64,000 nt of DNA from Liolophura sinensis (lineage: Eukaryota > Mollusca > Polyplacophora > Chitonida > Chitonidae), in the NCBI RefSeq assembly GCF_032854445.1, contig NC_088295.1:73624028-73688027 (forward strand), given 5' to 3'. Below, one piece after another: positions 13,387 to 25,933 of this stretch. The notes under the pieces were generated by a model that saw only the letters and a list, made by a program, of their open reading frames with translations, had not been told where the DNA came from and did not search any database. Position 1 is the stretch's first letter; each line of letters begins with the position of its first letter. The position numbers and the translations under genes were made by a program.

Positions 13387-14068
13387 TATCTGCATTTTAA
13401 GAGAGCATACTTCGATTTAGCAAATATCAAATATGTAGTTATCATGTTTTGCTGATGGAAAAATGTCTTCATTTGTACAGAAACCTCGATGATGTTGTGT
13501 CCGAAATCAATACCCTACATCTAAAACATGGAACACATCTATTATAAAATTGAATGTTTTTTAATTTCTATACTCGATACGTAATATTTACAGAGGCAAT
13601 AGATTCAGTAAGGCCAAATTCAGATGAAGCTTTCACCAGTGAAAGACCCTTTTGCAGTTGGAATAAAGATATGATTTTGGCATAAAATTTTATATTCAAT
13701 GCACGCTTAATAAATACATGTATGCACGCATCCATCTGAATACTAGTATAAGTGTGGATACAACATCAACAGGTTCCAAAACATTGATCATACCTATGCA
13801 GTTATGAAACTGTCACCGCAACTAAATTGCGCTAATATTGCATTTAAATGAATTGATAAGTAATATATGTCGTTAATGGCTTTTACTTCTGGGCTATCGA
13901 CTGAATATGTTTGTGACATCAACCAGTAAATTTTCTAACAAATATCATAGAGAAACATGCACTTCTCAGTTTGCATACGAAACAACCTCCAGTTTTATCA
14001 ACAATTTGTGATGATTTAGGAAAACATGGTCTTTTAAATTCACCTTCACATTTTTCATTTTCATTGAT
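13387..14068. other. AT-rich, nothing recognised
   Basis: No open frame, RNA or repeat is supported. Confidence 0.5.
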
Positions 14069-14144
14069 TTATTTTTTTGAATGGTGTTTTACGCCGTACT
14101 CAAGGTTATTTCACTTATACAGCGGCAATTATGGTGGGAGGAAA
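14069..14144 (-). mobile_element. 5'-truncated SINE, reverse strand
   Basis: The + strand shows the reversed 3' end of the main SINE family ('ggtgttttacgccgtactca', 'ttcacttatac', 'ttatggtgggaggaaa'). Only the last 75 or so bases of the element are present. Flanks read 'tcattttcattga' (left) and 'tcattttattga' (right), a likely target duplication with one base of difference. The ORF at 14077-14376 runs through this element. Confidence 0.8.
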
Positions 14145-15722
14145 TCATTTTATTGAAATTTGTTACATAATATTACTGTCATCAGTTTTCATTACGATTA
14201 TATGTAGAAAACATGCAAATGTGATCCATATAAGTGATTTTGACATATTGAAAATAAACAATTTCGTAAAGAAATGTATTAATTATAGTAGATCTCATTC
14301 ACTGGAGACGAATTGTGGCCATGACCATGTCTCCAATATGCAGCTATACAAAGTCGTATATGCACACTTAGGATAACGTTATACAAATGTTCAATGCATA
14401 TTTTTACATCGGACGTACGCGGGGAAATAAATCTATTTACATCTTACACATTGATTTATTTTTGACATAAAACCAGACAAGAAGTACTAGCGTGCTACTC
14501 ATACGTACATCTGTTATTATATTTATGATGTGTGGCAATGGTTAGAATATCAACGTGAATAAGTTTACTTGTGCCTCCAACTAAATACTCATAATTAATG
14601 ATAATGAAAATAACGTAACTATTTTCGATAAATCCAAATATCTGGTTGGAAACAATTTGATTGAATACTATATTTATGGAAACGTTGCAGAATTTATTTG
14701 AATTTTTTACATTTTGTCAATACTTGTGAAGCAATATGAACACTTACAGTACATATATACCTCCCCCACGAGTAAACAGGTGTTGTTAATGCATGAAAAT
14801 AAATATTCTTTATTCATAAACGGACCTTCACATGAGAAGGAGCTTATTGGAAATAATCTATTAAAAAGGGCTGTATAAGTCTGATAAAGTGTCAAGTTGC
14901 TCGCTTGTGTTCATATATTCATATCATAACTCAAATCTGTTGCAAAGCATATAGTGAAAGGTAATGCCAAGGGCAGACAACTTGTACAGTTCTTACGTCA
15001 TACCGCAGTCATATCTTGAAACGCCCACTTGTGCCACCTCTAGTTAATGTGCACCAATCAAAATATAAACTGCGCTACAGCGGCCACCCATCATCCGCCC
15101 AGCGCTGATAAAACCTGCGAATGAAAACAGTGAAGCATCAAAATATTGTTATTGAAGTTTTACCCATATTTTTGATGCGTTAGAAGCTTTTTGATGGAAC
15201 AGGCGTCAATGTCAGAGGCTCTTTTCAACTTTGACGGCGACCGACGGCGACTGCAGAGCACAAAAAGTCACTCTGAATCTATTCATAGTTAGACATAAAA
15301 AGGCTTTGTAATAACAGGTGATGACTACCGTGTAGACTATCATGATATGGGCAATAGAACTCACAATAAGCATATGAGAAACCGTATGTAGGGGTATAGT
15401 CCCATATACTATTCGCAGCCTGCAGAATTGAGCAGTTTTGACGAAATATAACTGTAACTGCATTTATACTCAGAATTATTAAAAAGAAATAAATTAAAAT
15501 AAATTCACAAATTTCATCCAAATTTAACAAAAATATCTTTTGGGCATGTTTTGGCTTTAAACATCATATATACATGTATTATTGAATATTCAGAATTGTG
15601 AAAGAATGTCTGTAATTATTTTTGTTTTAAATAAACAAGGAAGGCAACAGTTTTAAGAATAATAGCACGTGCATAAAAAACACAAGCATTATTACAAACA
15701 CATTTTGCCTCGGTTAAATAAA
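14145..15722. other. AT-rich, nothing recognised
   Basis: Overlapping minus-strand frames at 15212-15530 are low-complexity and without motifs. No gene is supported. Confidence 0.45.
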
Positions 15723-15870
15723 ATATTTATTTATTTATTTATTTATTTATATGATTGGAGTTTTACGCTTCTCTCAAGAATATTTAACTTATACGACGGC
15801 GGTCAGCATTATGGTAAGAGGAAACCGGGCAGAGCCCGGGAAAAACACACGACCATCCAAAAGTTGCTGA
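15723..15870 (-). mobile_element. 5'-truncated SINE with long TTTA tail, reverse strand
   Basis: A run of about seven TTTA units (15723-15751) leads into reversed SINE 3' sequence ('gattggagttttacgc', 'aatatttaacttatacgacg', 'aaaccgggcagagcccggga', 'cgaccatccaaaagttgctg'). The head with A and B boxes is absent. Confidence 0.85.
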
Positions 15871-17082
15871 ATATTAAATCACTTAGTATAGAGCAGTGTT
15901 TTTATCGTTCTAATATAACATGGTTTATCATACAACACCCGTATTTACCTCGTTCAAATCATACGCAGCATTTTTTTGTTTCGCTAAAACATTAGATATA
16001 AAACAATGTCTTCCGTGTTGTAATATTATACATCACACATCACAGAATTTACCTGACATATTTTTCATGATAAAACGTATTTCCTTCGTTCAAATCATTT
16101 CACATATATAACATTATATTTCTCTTTTAACCACATTATATATATATATATATATATATAAAAATTGATGCCCCTTCAAGGATTCGTTCGATGAAATGGT
16201 ATGTGATATAAGGCAGACTGTTTTGCACCTTTAAGGCGTATGTAGCAAAACATATGTAATAGTTTCGTACTGACGCATAAGAATATGTACCTGTACACTT
16301 TTCGCGGTAGAGTCAGGGGATTTATCATGCTGGTTGCCTTAGCTACAACAGGTCTTGCTCAGTCAGCCACAGACATAAACTGTGAGACGTTAACCTACCA
16401 CATAATCTAGTTAGAGCTGCGGGGCTTTTGTTTTTGATTATCATACCGTTATCTCCGTTTTACTGTCTGGCGCCAGCTTTTCTCTCAGAGAAGCATTACA
16501 TAAATGAGCTGAGAAATTAATTAATCGTTTGATACAGAGTTGCGTTCGTTAGCACCCAGCATTCTGGCCGTCTGTGTTTTAAAAACACTGCCCAAGGCAA
16601 AAAGAGACGAGTCACTGGTAACCTTGGCTCCTGAATGGGCGGAGTCTGTCTGGTACCATTTCTGCCCTGTAGATGTCATTTTTACATGCTGATGTGGGAA
16701 CATATGTCATAATAATTAAAGATACAGGAAATAACACACGATAAAACATTTCTTATTCTGTTGGTTTATGTTGGTAAGATGTTACCTAATATCAAAAGAA
16801 CTGTCACATTAAATCCAGTTCACTTGTAGTTTTAAGCAGAATGAAATGAACACTTATTTTTGAAAAATCACATATGCGAGAAGATTTCCAGCATCAAATC
16901 AGTCCATATATATGTATTTGTTATTTTATTTCCCAATATCAGCATAGACTTCGGTATAAAATAAGATAAGACACAAAATTAATATATGAGCAAAATTGTG
17001 TTGACATTTCGCAATTACAGAAAGGAAAGGGAAAAATAGTTCATATCGTTCTATGGAAATTTAAATCAGAAAATCAAAGGCT
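15871..17082. other. No gene recognised; weak 137-bp spaced repeat
   Basis: The words 'gtatttacctcgttcaaatc' (15941) and 'gtatttccttcgttcaaatc' (16078) are 137 bp apart and may reflect an old duplication. Nothing else is recognised outside the TA microsatellite listed separately. Confidence 0.4.
16138..16160 (+). repeat. (TA)n microsatellite
   Basis: About eleven uninterrupted TA units. Confidence 0.95.
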
Positions 17083-18039
17083 TTGGTGCTGAGGCTTCTG
17101 CGCGGGACGCTGTGTTTCCATAACTCGACCCGTGGGACGCCGACGCCAGGCCGTGGCTTGGTCGACGTAATGGGTGGCAGACCGTCGTGGGGCAATCGAC
17201 CATCCACTGCTTACAGAACCTCCATTCACGCTCAGAAACCGAGATATAATTGGCTGTTCGCCCTTCGAAAAAATGACACGGATATGTAATTTACGTTTGT
17301 CGCATTATTTTTGGGATTGAGATTTACTAGGTGTCCATGTAAAGCGAATATGCCAGATACAATGTCATGTGGTTGAACTCTGGGGAAGCCAGTGTACAGA
17401 GAAGAAGACTACGTCATCAATGGTTTATTATTGAACACCAGGCGCCACATGAAATTGGTCATCGATTGGTCCCACGCGTCGAGTTTTTCATCACACACAT
17501 GAAGAGAGCTCCTCGACACAATTAGGGTATTTTAAAAATTGGACAATCCCATATTTGCCAACATCAAAGGGCAAAGGGCAATTAACTCTGACCGGTTGCT
17601 TTAACTTTTGTTGTAAGCTAACGAAATGACCGAATCACGTGACCGTAACCTGGAGGAGATCAAAAGGGCCGCAGTCATAAATAGGACGCTTCAGCTGCTT
17701 TCAGCTTTAGGTTTATACCAATGGGTCACGGGGATAATTAAAGTTAATTGTGAACAAACTCACACTTAGACTTCTAGCACGTACCTATCTTTATATAGGT
17801 AAGGTGTACTATTTCTCATTTCACCCTGACATATGCCAAGTGTAACTAGTATATACTCGACTGTTCTGTGGTCATGGGAAAGAGAGACAACGTTTCTTAA
17901 GTATTGCCATTGACTTCTGTTAAGAATAACAGGTGGACAGAATAAACATAAATATTCATATAGCCATTACTGTAGTATATTGCTGTGCTCGACGAAGTCG
18001 TTTGAAACGGTTCACTGGTACACACACAATTTGTTCACA
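17083..18039. other. GC-richer patch at the start, no gene recognised
   Basis: A frame at 17083-17289 (+) lies in a GC-rich island of about 200 bp; its product (68 residues, Gly/Arg/Pro rich) has no recognisable domain. The rest is ordinary AT-rich DNA. Confidence 0.35.
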
Positions 18040-18285
18040 TTATCTCAAAGTTAGCCTAAATACCGTACGTTCCGTAAGTGCTAGCAAATCATCTTCAATC
18101 GCCAGAAGCTGGAGAGCGTTTAAACCACGCCCATCTGTCCAAATACAGCCCTGAGCGGGGCCGGCTACCTTTACGATTGGGCACAAGCGGCCGTCGGATA
18201 TGTTCTGGGTGAGATGGGAGGGCACAAGGGGCCCGGTGGGAGTGGGGTGAGAGTCCCGGGTCTTACTGTCCCACACAAAGATCAC
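18040..18285 (-). other. Possible exon, WD40-like character (tentative)
   Basis: The minus-strand frame starts at GTG, not ATG, and reads VIFVWDSKTRD near its start, similar to the end of a WD40 blade, and later GCIWTDGRGLNALQLL. An 'ag' preceded by 'ctctgctaacat' lies immediately upstream on the minus strand and could serve as a splice acceptor with a branch-like 'ctaac'. The composition is GC-rich. A lone blade-like motif is weak evidence; the frame could equally be a chance open stretch in a GC-rich block. Confidence 0.2.
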
Positions 18286-18449
18286 TATGTTAGCAGAGTG
18301 GTTATTTACATTCTGCCGTCATTGTCCACGCCACAGAAATGGCCATCTGGTATTCACCACGGTCATTATACGTCCATCCAGTTCTCATAAACATATAGTT
18401 TATCACCTAGGCATTGCTTGGCTTTTTGTTCCCGGGCCAATGATTCCCT

Positions 18450-19312
18450 TTGAGTTACCGAAACATTAAAAGTTTTAACAGGTTTGGGCAAAGGTTGCGA
18501 ATTGTCAGAAGTCTTAAGGCGGCTGAGCAGAGAATCGGCCAGGGCCGCAGACCAAGTCGGACGGTGTTGCTGGATGATAAGGGAAAACTATTCGGACTAC
18601 GGACAGCGTACTATGGATGCGAAAAAAATACCACCCTACTATCCATGTGCGTTCACGACTCCGCGTATTTCCTGCCTGGATGGACAAAATCGGCGATGAT
18701 AAAGCCGGGATCAGCTCTTACAGGCTTCCTCATGTACGCACGCATTACTGCCCGCCATTCCCAGTGCCGACAACGAGCCGGCCAACATTCGATCTCGACA
18801 ACAAGTTCGTGTTTATCGATCAGAGCTACGAAGGATCTGATCGGTTCTTCACAGTTAAGCAGTCAGAGCTGACTGATCAGTTATGTATGTATTATTCGGA
18901 AGATTATATCCCCACGAACGCAAGAGGATTGCTCATTTCCAGCCCGCCAAGATCAGCATAAGGCCACGAGGCCGTTCTCATACAAGTCCCCGTGGTTGTG
19001 CGGAAAACAACATGGCGGCGAATTAAGATTGCTCTGAATGTTACGGTGGTGTCTGGCCGGTACATAGGCAAGATTGGAACGTCAGTGACTCTGGGAGACA
19101 GAGACCAACCTTCTCGACCGGGCGAGGAACATAACCTGTCAACCAACTTACCCTGTAAATCGAAGAAAGTCGTATATTTACAACTTCTCGTTTCACAGGG
19201 TATATTAGTTGTCGGGTACTATCTGCTAGTGGTAGTCACGGGGTCCAGAGGGGGTTTCCTGTTGCAGATCAGCCCCTCGAGATTTTACATGCTGACTAGA
19301 AACTGTAGCTAA
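18450..19312 (+). other. GC-richer block with overlapping open frames; possible decayed gene
   Basis: All three + strand frames are open over about 18484-18699 (140, 71 and 114 codons). The third frame runs 18617-18961, meets one stop (taa, 18959-18961), and continues open from 18992 to 19312, so about 230 codons are interrupted by one stop. The later part includes a hydrophobic run (about VVYLQLLVSQGILVVGYYLLVVV) that could span a membrane. A minus-strand frame (18904-19146) competes. I recognise no family. Options are an old pseudogene, exons separated by an unseen intron, or a conserved non-coding element with few stops because of its composition. Confidence 0.25.
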
Positions 19313-19469
19313 ACAACGGGTTTTATTTCTGCATATAAAACGCTGACATATTTGTGCTTTTCGCAGTAGTACTATACTGCGCAATGATAATTACATTTTT
19401 AAATGTTCTATTCTTTTATTTATTTCAAAACATACATTGTGAATCCATTCAAATAATACTTATCTTAAT

Positions 19470-19552
19470 AACATTCACTTGGCCGCCGTCGTATAAGTGA
19501 AATATTCTTGAGTACGGCGTAAAACACCAATCAAATAAATAAACATTCATTT
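19470..19552 (+). mobile_element. Short 5'-truncated SINE with target duplication
   Basis: Only the last 60 or so bases of the main SINE remain ('ggccgccgtcgtataagtga', 'tacggcgtaaaacaccaatc', then AAAT units). The flanks 'aacattcactt' (19470-19480) and 'aacattcattt' (19542-19552) match at 10 of 11 positions and are read as the target site duplication. Truncation at insertion by incomplete reverse transcription is the simplest explanation. Confidence 0.85.
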
Positions 19553-19565
19553 GAAAAAGGCTTCT

Positions 19566-19986
19566 TTAATAAATTAATAAACGATTTTGCAAAACGATTG
19601 AAATGAGTATTGACTCACTGCAGTCGGTCAACAAATGTATTCTAACTAACTTACTTGCGTCAAATGTAGAGCACAGGAGCATACAACGCAGGACGGAGGG
19701 GTACTGAAGGACCTTTTCACTGAGTGCGGATACTTGTTTTCTGTGGGGAGGTGTGAACAGCACCATGCCGGCCAAACCGTACCCAGCCAACTTTCCGTGG
19801 GAACACATACCTGTAACCAGGACACCGGCTTCAGCTAGCCCAGTCGTATTTAACCACACGCAAGCTAATTACGAACCTAAGGTGCGCATTTCACGTCTAG
19901 CTTCTGCTTTTACACTTCTTGCTGAAAATCTATTATTACAACATTTTTTTTTGTCACAGGCATGTACACAAATTATAAATATATAA
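19566..19986. other. Ambiguous open stretch on both strands
   Basis: On the minus strand, 19566-19859 is open (97 codons), with a strong donor-like 'gtaagt' after 'gacgcaa' near 19647. On the + strand, 19753-19986 is open from GTG (ATG at 19765) and reads PAKPYPANFPWEHIPVTRTP. Either could hold an exon, but both cannot easily be real. No domain is recognised. Confidence 0.2.
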
Positions 19987-21282
19987 ACAGGCAGATATTT
20001 ATGTGCAGTATGTATTTCAAATCTCAAATCTGACAAAAATCAAACCTGGATTTAACTAAGGTACGACTGATCAGTCAGAGTAAAATGTGATGTAAAAAGC
20101 CCAGACATTCTAAATAAGCATTGGAGTATGACATTACAAGCTTATAGTGACACAGATTTCTGGTTTAATGAAGAATGAAATTAAAATCTCGTTTCCTTAT
20201 TTTGTAGTGTGCTTAAATTGATGTCAGTGCAGTCAAATGAAGTTTAACAGCAGTATTGCAGCAGTATGTACGGCATTTTGTCAAAACTTACATGTATACA
20301 TATATCATTAGTATCGAGAGTAACTCTATTCCCATGTCTTTCTATGAAAGTTTGTGTTAATACTATCTCAATCCAAAATAGCTGATGCCTTTTAGAATAA
20401 TTGAAACAGGTTGTTATCTGAATGACATTCAAGTTACTTTAATGAAAGTATTATTTATACTCATTTTATTTCCAAAAATCCAAGGTTTTTATTTCCCACG
20501 TTATAGTAATCAACACTGACCATTTGGCACAGAAACACCTCCAGTATTTGCAAGTGTGAAGATAGAGAAAATGAATGGAAAAATAAAATCAAAATAATGG
20601 CCAGGTTTGATGTGATGTGGTATATATATATGTCACTTAATGCATTATGACGTCTGATGCCATGCATGCATGGACACATCGAGATAATTAGTTATTGCAA
20701 ATATAAAGCACATGGAAGCCAATTGTACATGATTTGACACGTATTGTCAAACACTGTGGTTTATTATTTCATTTTTCTGGAGAAAATAACGCATGGATAT
20801 TTGACTGGGACGAACATACCTGTGTGAAGAAGAGCTAGATTGGGAGCACTCCTATTAACTTTATGATTATAATATTTTGTCTACAGTTATGAAAAAGCCA
20901 AGCTAATGCCCATGCATACAGCGTTATCATAAAACATGAGTAATTAATATCTCTGATAGGCCTATTCGCTATAGTTAATGCATCATGTCGTAGATCAAGC
21001 AGCGATGTGCGACGTTTAACAATTTGTGCATGTTATGAATATATTCTCACACATATAGTGTCATGAAATCTGCTTCAGTGTGTCATCTTTGTGTGATAGG
21101 CCACTATGTATTTGTCAAAAATATACAAGGACAATTTGATTGTTTATGCACGTGTGGAGCTTGTTTTATTCGGATCGTCATAACTTCCTACATTAAAATA
21201 AATTATGAGCTAATTTATGTTTTGCAAATGTATATAAACAAAAACACATAAGATCTTCAAATTATGTTTTAAATCAGATCTT
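19987..21282. other. AT-rich, nothing recognised
   Basis: No open frame over about 75 codons and no repeat family is seen. Confidence 0.45.
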
Positions 21283-21549
21283 GGTATATAATGTCGATAT
21301 ATGCTGTAGACTGGAGTCAGGTATATAACGTCGATATGTGCTGTAGACTGGACTCAGGTATATAATGTCGATGTCTGCTGTAAACTGGAGTCAGGTATAT
21401 AATGTTGACATCTGCTGTAAACTGGAGTCAGGTATATAATGTCCATATATGCTGTAGACTGGAGTCAGGTATATAATGTCCATATATGCTGTAGACTGGA
21501 GTCAGGTATATGATGTCGATATATGCTGTAGACTGGAGTCAGGTATATT
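21283..21549 (+). repeat. Regular tandem array, 37 bp x 7
   Basis: Units start with ggtata at 21283, 21320, 21357, 21394, 21431, 21468 and 21505, with an eighth broken start at 21542: an exact 37-bp period throughout. Each unit contains 'atgctgtagactggagtca' or a close variant. Units differ only by substitutions, with no indels, and the third and fourth share 'tctgctgtaaactgg', indicating stepwise amplification. Confidence 0.97.
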
Positions 21550-21821
21550 GTATCAGAAAAGTATAAAGATTTGAGAGTATGTCTCAAATGAAAGGCTTTA
21601 TTGAATTATTAATGGCAATAGCATTAACACCAAACAATTGGCACACGGTGTTCTTTCGATGGGTATCTGGGTATGGGTACCTGGCGAGCACAAGCTTGTC
21701 TGTGTTTTATACAAACAAGTATTATCTTGTCAAAACAACAGCTGTATAAGTTCGCGCCAGATAATGACGTTTGGCTTTGAGTTGTAACATATCTATAAAG
21801 GATGCCACAGGCCTGTACTTT

Positions 21822-21853
21822 GATTTATTTGTTTGACTGGTGTTTTACGCCGT
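21822..21853 (-). mobile_element. SINE tail fragment, reverse strand
   Basis: 'gatttatttgtttgactggt' followed by 'gttttacgccgtcc' matches the extreme 3' end of the main SINE. It lies about 55 bp from the next copy, in the same orientation. Confidence 0.75.
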
Positions 21854-21898
21854 CCTATGCTTTAAGAGTGGTTTTTTTTATGTATATGTGTATACAGA

Positions 21899-22085
21899 AG
21901 AGAATGTTTTATTTATTCATTTATTTGATTGGTGTTTTACGCCGTACTCAAGACTATTTCACTTATACTACAGCGGCCAGCATTATGGTGGGAGGAAACC
22001 GAGCAGAGCCCGAGGAAAACCACGACCATCCGCAGGTTGCTAGCACACCTGCCCACGTACGGTCAGAGAGGAACATGAGAGAATG
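21899..22085 (-). mobile_element. 5'-truncated SINE with 8-bp target duplication
   Basis: Reversed SINE 3' half: AAAT tail (as ttta/attt) at 21907, 'gattggtgttttacgccgta', 'cagcattatggtgggaggaa', 'cgaccatccgcaggttgc', ending near 22077 before the B box. The 8-bp word agagaatg flanks it at 21899-21906 and 22078-22085. Open frames at 21802-22086 are SINE-derived. Confidence 0.88.
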
Positions 22086-24403
22086 ATATCCACGCTAAAC
22101 AAGACTGGTTGACAGATGATACTTTTTGGCACTGCCTTTACATTATGTAACACGTCAACCCTGCCATAATTTCCTGTCGGATGAAAGTATTATTAATGCT
22201 TGAACAGAAAGTCTTTCGTTTTAATGTTCGCACAAGCGCTTCTTACCCTTGCAACAGTAGTTCATGTAACAGTTGAAAATGACAAGCCGCAAATGGTTTT
22301 CTCATACAGCAACCTCGAAATTGAAATTTGTAATAATTATTACAGGTTTTACAGGTATTTAGATAAATTAATTAATTTACAATCGTGTTCATTTTTGTAG
22401 TTACAAAATTTCTTGGTGAAATCAATGAAATTATTACATTTTATTATTATTAATTATTCATGATTATTAATACCGAGTCTTACTCTTTGTGTGGATTTAT
22501 ATTAAAATTTTACAAATATTATTAAATATAACTTTCGATGTACAAGAGAAAAAAGATTTTAAGGTTATAGCTACATATAGGTTATTCTCATTTTAATACT
22601 GAGACGATTTCGTTTGTTACTTTTTCTGTTATTAATCAATTTATAATAAATATCTAGATGATGACATGCACTAAATATATCGGTCTCCGTTACCTATACC
22701 TGTTTTTAGAAACAAACGATGATTTGCGTATAATAAAATATCTCCTTCTTAGATATTACCATATTACCATATGGATATAAACTATTAAAAGCCGATATTT
22801 CACCATAATTTGTTAACTATACTGAAAGTGTGAAAAATATCTGGTGGATATGTATATTTATAGTTTCTTATAATCGTATAGAGTGTCTTTGTTTGAAGTA
22901 TATTAATACGTATCATTATCGCTTCTTTGAAAACCACAGAAACCACTTTCTGCAAGATTTCTTTTAATTTCTTCGTTTATTGTGTTGGTAAATCGTATTA
23001 GGTTATTTGGTCAATGCACTGAGCAAGGAGTACCATGTCTGGACAATTTTCCTAAACTTTCATCTGTGTCATTTCATGCGGTTTCGGCAAGACGAACACG
23101 GGCAAGAAGTGACTTTAGTTGTTTTGTTTGTATCGGTGGTGGGCATTCATTGTGCTCTGGCTTCGCAAGCAATAAGACATTACGATAAGAGAGGGCAATA
23201 CTGCTCCAAGAAAAAAAACTTTTATACAGTCATTAACGTTAACGATGGGATCTAACGTCGGTCTTATCAAATTTGGCGATCACCAGCTTTACCAGACTTT
23301 CAGAATTCAGCGCAGTTAAATTCATTAAAATTTCGAGGTTGGTGGTTCTCGGTTTTAGCATGCCCCTGAGTGCAAGTATGCTGCTTTCCGATTGGTCGGT
23401 TTGGGACAATGAACTTTCAATGGAGCATCATGGCTGTCTGCGAAGCGTCTTCATCTGAAGATTCCCATGTTCGGGTCGGGTCTCTTGAAGCCACATCTTT
23501 CACGTATCGAATTCAGAGTGAAGTGTATGACTTTTGTCAGTTTTGAAGTTATGTAACAATGTGTTATTCAGTCATTGCTACTTTTGATTAATGTGTCGTG
23601 AATTAGTAACCTCATTGTAAGATTCAAATCTGTAGGCAGGTGTTGCCTGTCACGTGACGGCTAAGTGTTCTCGCGTGCAAAATTGCAGCATAACATCGTG
23701 TTGAGTAAAGGATCTAATATACCTATACATTTGTTCCCAGACAAAGTAGCTTTAATACATTTCAATTTAATATGTCTAGTTTATGGCCACTTTGCCAACG
23801 CAACGGGTAACGGCGTCTCTTGGCTGACGTATGTGTCTTGGTAGTTCTTACATCGAGTATTATCTCTCGACAAACTGTGATACAAACAGTGTAAAAGTAA
23901 CATTCCACACGTGCATTTATGTCCCCCGCCAAATTTGAACATACAGTTGTTACTCTATCGGGAGAAAAAGGGAACATTTTTATATCAGCGCTTAGGCGAG
24001 CATATTATTTACTCTGAACAGACGTCCCTCAAACGTGTCATTTACTTGATCGCTTTGTCTACATCATAAAACTGACATTAATTCGCACTAAAACGCACCA
24101 GAGATCGCTCTTCAAAGACGCCGCCGTACATCAGGAGCAATTATTTCGTTCACCAGTGAAAAGCCCACGTCTGAGATACCCGTATGTATTCCTGGCGTAC
24201 TAACACAATCACTAAAAAGTACGCATTGGGGTCGATGTTCACTGCCAGTATTCATGTGCCAAACAAACTAGTCCCATATCCAATATCGAATAACAGGCGT
24301 GCTCTACCAGCAGTAAAATTCACCATCTGAAGAAAAGTTTATTTGATAAAGTGAATTGCCTTGCTACGAAATTAGCAATGGGAGCTGAAACATATGTTCG
24401 ATT
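22086..24403. other. AT-rich then mixed; no gene recognised
   Basis: About 22400-22980 is strongly AT-rich. Frames at 22982-23255 (+) overlap; the 23007 frame includes a hydrophobic stretch resembling a signal sequence (LVVLFVSVVGIHCALAS), but no start context or family supports a gene. Confidence 0.4.
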
Positions 24404-24480
24404 TTGTTTCTTTTATTAACTACATGTACTACGCCTTACTGAAGCGTATTTCACTCATACAACGGTCGTCAGGTGCATAG
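24404..24480 (-). mobile_element. Old SINE fragment (possible), reverse strand
   Basis: 'tactacgccttactgaagcg' followed by 'tatttcactcatacaacggtcgtc' parallels the SINE 3' end ('cgccgtactcaagaatatt', 'cacttatacgacggcggc') with many changes. No tail or flanking repeat is found. Confidence 0.45.
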
Positions 24481-25897
24481 CGAAGAAGGCTTGACAGATC
24501 CATCCAACTAAACGATGTAGACATATGGCTCGAATGTATTTATGGGAATCCCGATGATCATGGATAAAGTACCGTTACAATGGGGTACAAAATGTTAAAA
24601 AATTCCAATAGTTTTCAGAGGAGTATACAGATATGGGATTAGGAAAAGAATTTCACAATTCCACGAACTAATACATTTTAGTTAAATTCAGGTTTAGATA
24701 ATATCAGCGAAATGTATGTCATCGAAATATTTCTTACTTGCGCGAGTGATACCCTTGGTTTCTTGGTCCATCTTCGTCTATATCGTGGGGTTTTACAATA
24801 TATCATCTTTACGGTTCTTATGGTGAAAAATACTCCTGTGATAAGGAATTATACATGTGAGAGTTTATTAACATGGACCGAATAAATGAAACCCTAACGT
24901 TGCTGTAATGCTGTAGTCATGTACAACAAAGTGTAAACTAAACGCCTTATGCTTTGTTACCATGTTAACTGTACATCTCAACAGCTGAACCCTTTACTTA
25001 AAACATGTCTTTTGAAACTTTATACTGATATACAGAGAAGCCAAAGCGGAAAGTTACAAGTGTATGCTTGTGTTTGGACACATCGTTTATACGCAAAGGG
25101 CAAACGATATTTTTAGGATTTGTTTGTAAAACAAAATTATTCCGGAGAACATAAAGTCAATTTAAAGTACACATACATATAAGCTTCATCTCCATCTTTT
25201 CAGGTTTAAATGGCAGATAAATTAATTACTTCGCTGTTTCGTTTTGCTCTGTATTGTCCTACCCTGACAAACGTTTTTTTTTCACAACTTGTTTAAGTCA
25301 AAACAACCTATGGTTTATGTACAACACAATATACAAACAAAGAGAAAGCCCGTAGGCTACCAAGCATCCTTCTGTCGTGGTAGTAAATTCCATCAATAGC
25401 AAAACGATAGCTCATGTTTCAGCGTCCGGTGTAAAATATGTCATCACTTAAGTCTACTAAAACGAAGTTCAGAAGTTGGCAAAGGTCCACGAGGCGAGAG
25501 CCAGCTTAACAGGGTTTACACACGGGCTAATCAGCTCCATCCGCGGCTACCATTGCCGCTGAGATCATGCCAAAGGCTTGTAACAATATTGATTTATGAT
25601 TGACGACTGTCTTTAAGACTTTATTAAGGTGACAGAAGGCAGCCAAGGGTCGCCGGCCTCCATCCCTTGTCCGATAAAAAGGGGCAAGAGTACACCACGA
25701 AGGCTTCGTATTAAGATGTCTGGCGCAGGTCGTTTCCAAAACCCGATTTTAGAGAAAAGGGAAATAAAACTTGGCCAATTATACCAGAGATATGGACCAC
25801 CGCTTTCAATTTACCAAGGCACAAATAGTATTACGTTTTATTAGGCCATTAAGGCGGGGTTTTTAAAAATCTAGAATCCAGGCTGATTTTTAACTGG
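24481..25897. other. No gene recognised
   Basis: The minus frame 25527-25739 and the + frame 25629-25844 overlap in a slightly GC-richer patch. Neither is recognised. Confidence 0.4.
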
Positions 25898-25933
25898 TTG
25901 GAATCGCGGATATGCGTGACAAAGGGTGAATTT

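Noticed and set aside
21283-21549. A CRISPR-like array
   Set aside because: The period is a continuous 37 bp with no spacers: a head-to-tail tandem repeat.
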